From: Gammaproteobacteria bacterium 13_2_20CM_66_19
GTDB taxonomy: Bacteria; Pseudomonadota; Gammaproteobacteria; Steroidobacterales; Steroidobacteraceae
Assembly (NCBI GenBank): GCA_001914695.1
Contig: MNCZ01000099.1
Coordinates: 1-64,000 of the forward strand
Direction: 5' to 3'
DNA: 64,000 nucleotides
The notes under the pieces were generated by a model, which worked only from the letters and a program-made list of their open reading frames with translations, ran no database searches and was not told where the DNA came from. The position numbers were made by a program, and so were the translations under genes. This document shows, piece after piece, positions 10,253 through 18,077 of this stretch. Within the stretch, counting starts at the first letter, position 1; every line of letters starts with the position of its first letter.

Positions 10253-10849
10253 ATGGTGTTTCTTCACGGCTTGCTCGACCGACTGCTGGTGGTGTGCGCG
10301 GTGGTCGCCGGCGGTCTCGTCCCGGGTTTCATTGCGCAGTATCGGCAGCGCCTCGGCGGCCGCCTCGATCAGGCGCGGCTCGACCTCGAGCCCTGGCAGA
10401 GGCTCGCCGACCAGTTCCATCACGGCGATATCCGGACGTTGATCCAATATCATCTGGACAGCGGCGACGCGAAGTTTCACGCCGAGGGCGCCGTGATCCG
10501 CTCGCTGGTCGACACCGTGCACCAGCTGCAGAGCGCCGTCGATGCGCTGCACGGGAGCCTCGTTCGACAGGTCGGGTATCTGCTGCTGCACGCCGACCCA
10601 GATCTGGCGCGCGCGACCTTCAACGACTGGGTGCCGACCTTTGCGCTCTCCGCGGAGGGGATCGTGTTTGCGCTTGCGTTCGCGGCGGTGACCTGGCTCG
10701 TGTTTCAGGGCGCGTGGCGGCTCGCCGCTCTCGCCGGCCAAGGTCTCGCCGGTCGGGCCAGCGCCTCGCCCGACGAACCGATTCCTCAGCCGAGGCGCCT
10801 CAGCCCGGGGGACGGTCGCCCGCGAAACGGATCGCAGTGGCGCCGGTGA
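10253..10849 (+). CDS. DUF2937 family membrane protein
   Basis: LVPGFIAQYRQRLGGRLDQARLDL pattern, central TLIQYHLDS region and C-terminal TM; ATG at 10253. Confidence 0.7.
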   Translation: MVFLHGLLDRLLVVCAVVAGGLVPGFIAQYRQRLGGRLDQARLDLEPWQRLADQFHHGDIRTLIQYHLDSGDAKFHAEGAVIRSLVDTVHQLQSAVDALHGSLVRQVGYLLLHADPDLARATFNDWVPTFALSAEGIVFALAFAAVTWLVFQGAWRLAALAGQGLAGRASASPDEPIPQPRRLSPGDGRPRNGSQWRR

Positions 10850-11492
10850 TAGGACCCACGGTCGCCCGCTCGCTGACGTAGAGCTCGACCTCGCGCTCGA
10901 AACGCAGGTTCCCCTGGACCACCGCGCCGGGGCCGATCACGATACGGGGCTTGCGCGGCCGGCTCGAGGACCCGCCAAACCAGCCACCGGGCTCGTGCAC
11001 GAGAATGCCGCCCTCGACGCGCGACTCCCCGCTGAGGTCGATGTCCCCTCCAACCGTGCTCAGCCCGCCGCCCACGTGGGCGGTCTTGAGGGTGATCTGT
11101 CCGTTGACGTTCTTCAAGCCACCCCCCACATCGGCGCCGCTCTCGAGATCCATCGCGCCGTTCACGGAGGTGACCTCATGGCTCACGTGCGCCCCGGCAC
11201 CGAGCGTGACGTGACCGTTGACCGTGGTCACCGAATCCGCGGTGGCGTGCGCGCCGACATCGATCCCACCGTTCACGGTGCGGGCCGGTCCGACGGTCGC
11301 GCCGTCGTCGATCCGTATGGAGCCGTTGACGGTCCCGACGGCGCCGCTGTGCTGGCCCGCGGGCACATGGATCGAGCCGTTGACCGTGCCGGCCCCGCTC
11401 TCGGTCGCCGTCACGTCCCCGTTGACGCCGTCGCAGGCCGCGACCGCCATCGCCACCACGCCCAGCATGGCGAGCAGGCCATAACGCCACAT
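10800..11492 (-). CDS. Lipoprotein with about 7-8 imperfect 'VNG' repeats (predicted beta-solenoid)
   Basis: Signal peptide and lipobox (MLGVVAMAVAAC); repeated TVNGSIxV...-type units with an 18-19 aa period; Met at 11492. Confidence 0.75.
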   Translation of the reverse strand: MWRYGLLAMLGVVAMAVAACDGVNGDVTATESGAGTVNGSIHVPAGQHSGAVGTVNGSIRIDDGATVGPARTVNGGIDVGAHATADSVTTVNGHVTLGAGAHVSHEVTSVNGAMDLESGADVGGGLKNVNGQITLKTAHVGGGLSTVGGDIDLSGESRVEGGILVHEPGGWFGGSSSRPRKPRIVIGPGAVVQGNLRFEREVELYVSERATVGPITGATAIRFAGDRPPG

Positions 11493-11594
11493 GTTGGTTT
11501 CCTCCTGAGACGTGAGCGGGCCGCGGACTCGGTCAACAGCGCCGGCCAACGGTCCCGGGCCGTGCTGCGAGAGGCGCGATTCTTATTTTACATG

Positions 11595-11660
11595 ACTTCG
11601 GCTCATGACCGGCTTCACTTCGGCTCGCGAACGCCTTCACTTCGGCTCATCAACGGCTTC
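11595..11660. repeat. Three tandem copies of an imperfect 22-bp repeat (ACTTCGGCTCATGACCGGCTTC)
   Basis: Units at 11595-11616, 11617-11638, 11639-11660; about 3-4 mismatches between any two units. Confidence 0.85.
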
Positions 11661-11665
11661 GCGCC

Positions 11666-12238
11666 TTACACGACTTCCGGCAACAGCAGCTCCATCTCGA
11701 TGATGGAGGGAGACGGCTGACCGGCTGCCGGGCGCATCCCGAGACGCTGCGCCAGGCGGAGCATGGGTACGTTGTCCGCGAAAGTGCTCACTGTCACGCG
11801 CACATAGCCGCGGAGCCGCGCGTATTCCAACAGCTGTCTCGCGAGCATCGTGGCAAGGCCGCGGCGCTGCCAGGTGTCGGCGACCGCCACCGAGAGCTCG
11901 CAGCTCAAGCTCCCGGGCGCTGCCGCGTAGCGTGCCACGCCGACGATGCGCTCGGCGCCCCCCTCGCCCGCCAGCGCAACCAAAGCCATCTGCGAGCGGT
12001 AATCGACCCGGACGAGCCGGTCGAGCGCCTCCGGGGAGAGCTCGCGAACCGCGCCCAGAAACCGGTTGTAGCGGGCGCGAGCGCTCAAGCCCGCAAGAAA
12101 TTCACGCTTGAGGTCCCGATCCGAGCCGCGGATCGGGCGAACGCGGCAGCTGCGTCCGCCGGCGAGCGTGAGCGTGGCCCCGTCGTGCACGGTGGCGGGG
12201 TCCGCGCCGTGCCAGCGCGACTGTGGGCTCCTACGCAC
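11666..12238 (-). CDS. GNAT-family N-acetyltransferase (start uncertain)
   Basis: VAVADTWQRRGLATMLARQLLEYARLRGYVRVTVSTFADNVPMLRLAQRLGM. ORF start is GTG at 12238; an internal GTG (VHDGATLTL) is also possible. Confidence 0.82.
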   Translation of the reverse strand: MRRSPQSRWHGADPATVHDGATLTLAGGRSCRVRPIRGSDRDLKREFLAGLSARARYNRFLGAVRELSPEALDRLVRVDYRSQMALVALAGEGGAERIVGVARYAAAPGSLSCELSVAVADTWQRRGLATMLARQLLEYARLRGYVRVTVSTFADNVPMLRLAQRLGMRPAAGQPSPSIIEMELLLPEVV

Positions 12239-13445
12239 TGGGGCCTCCCGATGCAGCCTGCTGCCGCCCCAGCGAGGAGGCGAAGACCGCCAGCCCTAAG
12301 ACCGCGAGCCCTGCCCCCACCCAGCCGGTGGAGGCCCAACCAAAGCCCGCCGTCACGGCGAGGCCGCCGAGCCAGGCGCCGAGCGCATTGGCGATGTTGA
12401 AGGCCGAATGGTTGAGGGCGGCCGCGAGCGTCTGCGCGTCCCCGGCCACGTCCATCAGTCGGGCCTGAAGGGCCGGCACCAGCGCCACCCCGCTCCCGAT
12501 CAGCAACACGGTCGGCACCGCGGCCCAGGCGCTGCGCACCACGACGCTGAAGAGACTCAAGACTAGGATGTTCCAGATCAGCACAGCACCGATCGTGCGC
12601 GTCAGCGACCGGTCCGCCAGCCATGATCCGACCAGGTTGCCGAGAATCATGCCGACGCCCAGGACCGCGAGCACGAGCGGAACCTGACGGGCCTCGAGTC
12701 CCGTGAGCTCGGTGAGAGTCGGCGTGATGTAGCTCACCACGGCGAACAGCCCCCCGAATCCCACCGAACCGACGCCGAGGGTGAGCCAGACCTGCCTGCG
12801 CGCGAGTGCGCCAAGCTCGCGTCGCGGGCTGGCGTCCGCAGCCGCCGGTGCCGGCGGCACCCAGCGCAGGATCAGGAGGCACGTCAGCGCACCGATCGAC
12901 CCCACCAGAGCGAAGCACGCACGCCAGCCGGATGCCTGTCCCACCCAGGTGGCGAGCGGCACCCCGAGGAGGGTCGCGCCGGTGAGCCCCAGCATCATGC
13001 GGCCGATCGCCCGGGTCCGCTCGGCAGCGGGCACCAGCGAGGCGGCGGTGAGCGCCGCCACGCCGAGGTAGGCGCCGTGCGGCACTCCGCTCAGGAATCG
13101 CCACGCGACGAGGGTGCCGTAGTCCGGCGACAGTGCGCTCGCGAAGTTACACCCGGCAAAGCAAGCGGCCAGCGCGATGAGCAGTGCTCTCCTGGGCGCG
13201 CGCGCGGCGAGCATCGCGATCAGCGGGGAGCCGAGCACCACGCCGAGTGCGTAGGCGCTGATCAGGTGCCCGGCGGCCGGCACGGACGCGCCGAGGTCGG
13301 ACGCGACGTCCGGCAGCAGCCCCATGATCGCGAACTCGCCCGTGCCGATGCCGAAGCCACCGAGCCCGAGCGCCAGCTCCGCCCACGCCGATGAGTGTCG
13401 AGGCGCGAGCTCGCGTGCAGCTGCGCCCGGGTCGGCGTCTCTCAC
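12231..13445 (-). CDS. MFS transporter (DHA1/AraJ-like)
   Basis: 404 aa; GIGTGEFAIMGLLPDVASDLG motif typical of the drug/arabinose efflux subfamily. Confidence 0.87.
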   Translation of the reverse strand: MRDADPGAAARELAPRHSSAWAELALGLGGFGIGTGEFAIMGLLPDVASDLGASVPAAGHLISAYALGVVLGSPLIAMLAARAPRRALLIALAACFAGCNFASALSPDYGTLVAWRFLSGVPHGAYLGVAALTAASLVPAAERTRAIGRMMLGLTGATLLGVPLATWVGQASGWRACFALVGSIGALTCLLILRWVPPAPAAADASPRRELGALARRQVWLTLGVGSVGFGGLFAVVSYITPTLTELTGLEARQVPLVLAVLGVGMILGNLVGSWLADRSLTRTIGAVLIWNILVLSLFSVVVRSAWAAVPTVLLIGSGVALVPALQARLMDVAGDAQTLAAALNHSAFNIANALGAWLGGLAVTAGFGWASTGWVGAGLAVLGLAVFASSLGRQQAASGGPSA

Positions 13446-13452
13446 GGTGCCC

Positions 13453-14295
13453 TCAGCCGACCGCCTGGGACGATCGCAGCGGCGTGACGTGGGCGGGCGG
13501 GCCTGCCTCGTCGATCTTCACGCGATCCATGCGCGCTCGTTCCCATCCCTCGAGCGTGAGTCCGCGCAGCTCGAACAAGGCGCGGATTTCGCTCACCGGC
13601 CAGGCGAGCACCTGCTCGAGCAGCGGCACGACGATGCCGAAGGCGTTGTCGCTCAGGACGGTGCTCCGGGCAATCCTCGCGAGCTGTCGGTTTTCCGAAA
13701 CCGCGATGGTGAAGCCGTCGCGGCTGTTCACGTGGAGCATCACGTGCACGTCCGAGCTGCCGTCGCCGACGTAGACGGTGCGGTTGGCTGTCACGCCGAG
13801 TCGCTCCTCGAGCTCTTCCAGCACCGCGACCTTGCCGTAGCCGGCCGGCACCCTCGTGATCGCGCGCACCTCGCCCGACGTCGGGTCGTAATCGAACTCG
13901 GTGCCGTGGATGTGCTCGGGCGGCACGATCCCGGAGAGCGCCGAGACGGCGATCTCCCGCGGGGCCGCCGAGACCACGGCGAAGGAGAACCGGCAGCCCG
14001 TGATGCCCTGCTGCAGGAACTCCATCAGCGCCGCGATCCCGTGGCGCAGGTGTGCACGGCGTCCGGCCTCGATGAGGTGCTCGCGCCGCACGCCGCGAAA
14101 CTCGGGATCGTGGCGGATGAGATAAGCGAGCTCTGCGCCCTGCTGCACGAGGTGGCTCGAGGCGAGGCCCGTGACTTTCTCCTTGAAGGCGCGGACGCCG
14201 AGCAGCTCGGCCAGCACCTCCCCCGAATCATTGAAGCTCAGGGTCTGGTCGAAGTCCGATGCGATCAGGTAATGCCGCAGTGGTGACGGTTTCAA
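13453..14295 (-). CDS. HAD-superfamily phosphatase (HAD-IB/MtnX-like)
   Basis: DFDQTLSF motif I, VVSAAPRE, VYVGDGSSDVHVML motif. The ORF track starts at 14385. I favour the TTG at 14295 because GGAGG lies 5 nt upstream of it. Confidence 0.75.
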   Translation of the reverse strand: MKPSPLRHYLIASDFDQTLSFNDSGEVLAELLGVRAFKEKVTGLASSHLVQQGAELAYLIRHDPEFRGVRREHLIEAGRRAHLRHGIAALMEFLQQGITGCRFSFAVVSAAPREIAVSALSGIVPPEHIHGTEFDYDPTSGEVRAITRVPAGYGKVAVLEELEERLGVTANRTVYVGDGSSDVHVMLHVNSRDGFTIAVSENRQLARIARSTVLSDNAFGIVVPLLEQVLAWPVSEIRALFELRGLTLEGWERARMDRVKIDEAGPPAHVTPLRSSQAVG

Positions 14296-14333
14296 GAGTC
14301 CCTCCTCGAGCACGAGTAGTTGAGTCCCAGGCA

Positions 14334-14351
14334 AAGCTGGTATATCTGCTT
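14334..14351. promoter_or_regulatory. Putative operator O1: AAGCTGGTATATCTGCTT
   Basis: 14/18 self-complementary; 16/18 identical to O2. Confidence 0.6.
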
Positions 14352-14435
14352 TGACAGTTGCGGCAATCCAATGTTCTCCTAGCAAGAAGCACGCCGTCAG
14401 GTAAACATTAGCATATGCATTGAAACAACGCTCTC

Positions 14436-14453
14436 AAGCTGATATATCTACTT
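14436..14453. promoter_or_regulatory. Putative operator O2: AAGCTGATATATCTACTT, within the perfect dyad TCTCAAG-N12-CTTGAGA (14432-14457)
   Basis: 7-bp perfect dyad abutting the regulator ATG at 14458. Confidence 0.65.
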
Positions 14454-14457
14454 GAGA

Positions 14458-15576
14458 ATGCCAGCTCCCGCTTCCCGCTCCATACCGAAGTATTCGCAGG
14501 TTTATTCGGCTCTTAGGCGCGACATCGAGTCGGGCCGCTGGCGCGAGGAGACGAAGCTGCCGAGCGAGGTCGATCTGGTGCGCCAATTCGGGGTGTCACG
14601 CATCACCGTCACCCGCGCCGTGAGGGAGCTGCAGGCGGCCGGGCTGGTGCAGCGGGTCGCCGGATCCGGCACCTTCGTGAAGCGCTCGCGCACCACGCTT
14701 GGGCAGTCCTTCGGTCTTCTGATCCCGGATCTCGGCGAGACCGAGATCTTCGAGCCGATCTGTCAGGGCATGATGGCGTCCCCGCTCGCGCGCGCTCATG
14801 CGCTGGTCTGGGGAAGCGCGGCGACCGAGGCAGCCTCCAATGAGGCGCGCGCGCTGAGCCTGTGCCGGCAATACATCGAGCGCGGCGTGTCGGGCGTGTT
14901 CTTCGCGCCGGTCGAGCTCACGCCCTCCAAGGACGAGGTGAATCGCGGCATCCTGCGCGCGCTCGACGAGGCACGGATCCCGGTCGTGCTGCTCGATCGT
15001 CCGGTCGTGCCCTACCCCCAGAACTCGCAGCATGATCTGGTGGGCATCGACAATCGCCGTGCGGGTTACGTGATCACCGAGCATCTGCTGAATCTCGGCT
15101 GTCGGCGTATCGTCTTCGTCGGCCTTCCGCACGCAGCCGCGACCGTCAATGCGCGCGAGGCCGGGTATCGCGAGGCTCTCTACGCGCACAAGGTGTCCTT
15201 CGGGCGCGCTTCGCTGCAGCGCCTCGATCCCGAGGACGTAACCGCAGTCAGGAAGCTGCTGGAATCGATGCGTCCCGACGGCATCGTGTGCGCCAACGAT
15301 CGCACTGCCGGACGGCTGCTACATTCGATCAGGCAGCTCCGGCACCGCGTGCCCGAGGACATCCGCCTGGTCGGCATCGATGACGTCGAGTACGCGCGGC
15401 TGCTGCCGGTTCCACTCTCGACGCTGCGCCAGCCGACGCATCAGATCGGCGAACTCGCACTCGCGCTCATGCTGGAGCGGATCGCGCGGCCCACCCTGCC
15501 ACCGCGCGAAGTGCGGCTCGGCTGCGAGCTGATCGTGCGCGAGTCCTGCGGCGCCGCGATGGCTCGCGGCCGCTGA
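14458..15576 (+). CDS. GntR-LacI chimeric transcriptional regulator (AraR-like architecture)
   Basis: N-terminal GntR wHTH (YSALRRDIESGRWREETKLPSEVDLVRQFGVSRITVTRAVRELQAAG) followed by LacI/PBP1 effector domain (FGLLIPDLGETEIFEPICQGM...VGIDDVEYARLLPVPLSTLRQPTHQIG). Confidence 0.9.
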   Translation: MPAPASRSIPKYSQVYSALRRDIESGRWREETKLPSEVDLVRQFGVSRITVTRAVRELQAAGLVQRVAGSGTFVKRSRTTLGQSFGLLIPDLGETEIFEPICQGMMASPLARAHALVWGSAATEAASNEARALSLCRQYIERGVSGVFFAPVELTPSKDEVNRGILRALDEARIPVVLLDRPVVPYPQNSQHDLVGIDNRRAGYVITEHLLNLGCRRIVFVGLPHAAATVNAREAGYREALYAHKVSFGRASLQRLDPEDVTAVRKLLESMRPDGIVCANDRTAGRLLHSIRQLRHRVPEDIRLVGIDDVEYARLLPVPLSTLRQPTHQIGELALALMLERIARPTLPPREVRLGCELIVRESCGAAMARGR

Positions 15577-15653
15577 GGCGCGTACCTGGATCCGAAGCGC
15601 GCCGGTGCTACTATTCGCCGCCTTCAGGCAAACCACGCGCGAGCGAGGTGCAT

Positions 15654-17183
15654 ATGGCGCGGGCGGGCGAAGTGGACTCGAGCAGGCGTGAGTTCGTGCA
15701 GAGTGCGGCATCTGTGGTGGCGCTGGCCGCGGCTCCGGTCGCGCTCAGCGCGGCGGGGGGCAGCGAGGCGGACAAGGCGGCGGTGCTGGCGCAGATACCG
15801 GCCATGCACGAGGCGAACGTGAAGCGCCTCCAGGACTGGATCGCGCTGCCCTCGATCGCCGCCGAGAACAGGAATTACCCGCAAGGAGCCGAGTACATGG
15901 CGAAGCTCGCGCGCGAGGCGGGCTTCGCGGGCGTCAAGCTCATACCCACCTCCGGCAAACCCGGAGTGTTCGGCAAGCTCGATGCGGGAGCCCGCACCAC
16001 CGTTGGAATCTACTTCATGTACGACGTGAAGCAGTTCGAGCCCTCCGAATGGAGCTCGCCACCGCTCGAGGCGCGGCTCGTGCGCCGGGAGGGCCTCGGC
16101 ACCGTGTGCATGGGGCGTGGCGCAGTGAATCAGAAGGGTCCGGAGAACTCCTTCCTGAGCGCGTTGCTCGCCTTCAAGGCCGCCGGCCGCAAGCTCCCCG
16201 TGAACCTGGTGCTGGTGTGCGAGGGCGAAGAGGAGATTGCCTCACCGCACTTCCAGGAGCTCACCATGACCCCGGAAGTGCTGGCCGAGCTGCACAAGTG
16301 CTCCGGGGTCTTCATGCCCGAGGCGGGCCAGGATCGCGACGGCGGCGTACTGGTGTCGCTCGGCGCCAAGGGCGTCGTGGAGCTCGAGCTGATCTCGAGC
16401 GGAGAGCGCTGGGGCCGCGGGCCGGCCCACGATGTGCACTCGAGCCTCGAGGCGCAGGTCGATTCCCCGAGCTGGCACCTGGTGCAGGCGCTGAACACTC
16501 TGGTCGGGGCCGATGGTCACACGCCGGCGGTCGACGGCTTCTTCGAGAAGGCGAGGCCCCTCAACCCGGCGCAGGAGCGGATGGTGCGGGAGCGCGCGGC
16601 CAAGACTTCCGAGAACACCGTGAAGAAGACGCTCGGCGTCGAGCGCTGGGTCCACGACTCGAGCTGGGTCGATTCGCTGCTGCGGCTCGAGTCGCAGCCG
16701 ACCATCAACATCGAAGGGCTGGTCGGCGGCTACACGGGTCCGGGGGGCAAGACGGTGCTGCCGCACCGGGCCGTCGCCAAGATCGACATGCGCCTGGTGC
16801 CGGACATGACCGCGAGCGATACCCTCGCCAAGCTGAAGGCGCACCTCGCCAAGCGCGGCTTCGCAGACATCGAGGTCAACATGAGCGGCGGCTACAACCC
16901 GACGCAGACCGACCCCGACAGCAGTTTGATCCGCGCGCAGCTCGCGACCTATCGCAAGCTGGGGCACGATCCGCAGCCGTGGCCGCGCGGCGCGGGCTCC
17001 TGGCCGGGCTATGTCTTCACCGATCCGCCTCTGAGCTTGCCCGCGGGTCACTTCGGCCTGGGCCACGGAACCGGCGCGCACGCGCCGGATGAGTACTACC
17101 TGATCGAATCGGACAACCCGCGGGTTCTGGGCCTCGAGGGTGCGGTGGCATCCTTCGTCGCGTACCTGTACGCGCTCGCCTAG
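15654..17183 (+). CDS. Tat-exported M20-family peptidase-like protein with atypical metal-binding motifs
   Basis: Tat-like SSRREFVQSA signal; CEGEEEIASP and GAHAPDEYYLIE conserved, but IYFMYDVKQ and GRGAVNQKGP differ from canonical GHxDVxP and GRGxxDDKG. Confidence 0.82.
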   Translation: MARAGEVDSSRREFVQSAASVVALAAAPVALSAAGGSEADKAAVLAQIPAMHEANVKRLQDWIALPSIAAENRNYPQGAEYMAKLAREAGFAGVKLIPTSGKPGVFGKLDAGARTTVGIYFMYDVKQFEPSEWSSPPLEARLVRREGLGTVCMGRGAVNQKGPENSFLSALLAFKAAGRKLPVNLVLVCEGEEEIASPHFQELTMTPEVLAELHKCSGVFMPEAGQDRDGGVLVSLGAKGVVELELISSGERWGRGPAHDVHSSLEAQVDSPSWHLVQALNTLVGADGHTPAVDGFFEKARPLNPAQERMVRERAAKTSENTVKKTLGVERWVHDSSWVDSLLRLESQPTINIEGLVGGYTGPGGKTVLPHRAVAKIDMRLVPDMTASDTLAKLKAHLAKRGFADIEVNMSGGYNPTQTDPDSSLIRAQLATYRKLGHDPQPWPRGAGSWPGYVFTDPPLSLPAGHFGLGHGTGAHAPDEYYLIESDNPRVLGLEGAVASFVAYLYALA

Positions 17184-17204
17184 CGCTCGCCAGGCGCGCG
17201 CGAC

Positions 17205-17762
17205 TCAGAACGCATAGCTCAGCGTCACGAAGTCCTGACCCCGGTTCGGAAGCCGGATGCCACCGTTCGACCAGTGGCGTACCGACAGCTCGAGGTCGGA
17301 GCCGCCGTCCGAGAGCCGGACCCGCATGGCGAGCTGCGATGCGAAGTTCCAGTGTGTTGAATTGAGCGAGTCCGCTTGCGTCTTGTAGGAGGCCCCGAAC
17401 CCCAAGAACAGCCGCCAGCGGGATTTGCCGATGAGCCTCCAGCGCCTCGAAGCGGAGACTCCCCAATAGGGCTCGGCGAGCAGCCGGGACACGTGGGGGT
17501 CCGACTCGCCCGCCGTCTGGCGCGTGGCCATCCGGAAGACTCCCAGCTCATAGCGGTCGTGATCGAAGATCAAGGTCGCCGGAATCACCGTGCCTCCCGT
17601 GCCGCCCCAGAAGTGATAGGTGCCGCCGACTCCCAGGCGCAACTCACAGCCATCGCACGGCAGCAGGCTCTGCGCCGCGCCTGCACGCGACACCGCGCCG
17701 AGCAGACCTCCGATGATCAGAACCCCGGCTAAGCTCAGCCACTTTGCTGGTACCTCCCTCAT
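17205..17762 (-). CDS. PagL-like lipid A 3-O-deacylase / acyloxyacyl hydrolase family outer-membrane protein
   Basis: Signal peptide, small beta-barrel, catalytic-type motif RHWSNGGIRLPNRGQDFVTLSYAF (HxSN) with terminal Phe; Met at 17762. Confidence 0.78.
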   Translation of the reverse strand: MREVPAKWLSLAGVLIIGGLLGAVSRAGAAQSLLPCDGCELRLGVGGTYHFWGGTGGTVIPATLIFDHDRYELGVFRMATRQTAGESDPHVSRLLAEPYWGVSASRRWRLIGKSRWRLFLGFGASYKTQADSLNSTHWNFASQLAMRVRLSDGGSDLELSVRHWSNGGIRLPNRGQDFVTLSYAF

Positions 17763-17838
17763 CGCACACCTCGACGACCTGCGGGCCTCCTCGAGAGACC
17801 GCGTGTAAAAAGCTAGTCGCGTTGCAGTGCGTTTCGCA

Positions 17839-17908
17839 TCATGAGTTGCGGGGAGCTCGCGATCCTGCTTTGGCGGGGAGGCCGAGCTACCCCTTTGGGG
17901 GTCATGAG
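17839..17908. other. Compact multi-hairpin intergenic element flanked by TCATGAG repeats (structured RNA or small REP/MITE-like element)
   Basis: Outer stem AGCTCG/CGAGCT, inner CCTGC-TTTG-GCGGG, adjacent ACCCC-TTTG-GGGGT; TCATGAG at 17839-17845 and 17902-17908. Confidence 0.5.
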
Positions 17909-18077
17909 AGCAGCCGTGCCCACTCGAGCCCGGCGGCGGCGTCCAGTGCGTTCCGGTGACCGACCAGCGGCGCCGCCCAACCCCGACCATTGATCAGACA
18001 CCGTGCTACTTCCAGACGGCGCGCACATGTGGGAGCATCCGCTGCAGCAGACGCGAATCGCCCGTAACCACACAACT

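Noticed and set aside
12213-12236. REP-like string GTAGGAGCCCACAGTCGCGC at the MFS/GNAT junction
   Set aside because: Resembles the start of gammaproteobacterial REP elements, but no inverted partner or second copy is visible in the window, so it is probably chance coding sequence.
14411-14420. GCATATGC palindrome between the two putative operators
   Set aside because: Only 8 bp; could be part of a promoter but too short to support on its own.
17839-17908. Cyclic-di-GMP (GEMM), yybP-ykoY or MoCo riboswitch identity for the hairpin element
   Set aside because: Compared by eye with remembered consensus sequences; the conserved loop motifs are absent, so no known class is assigned.
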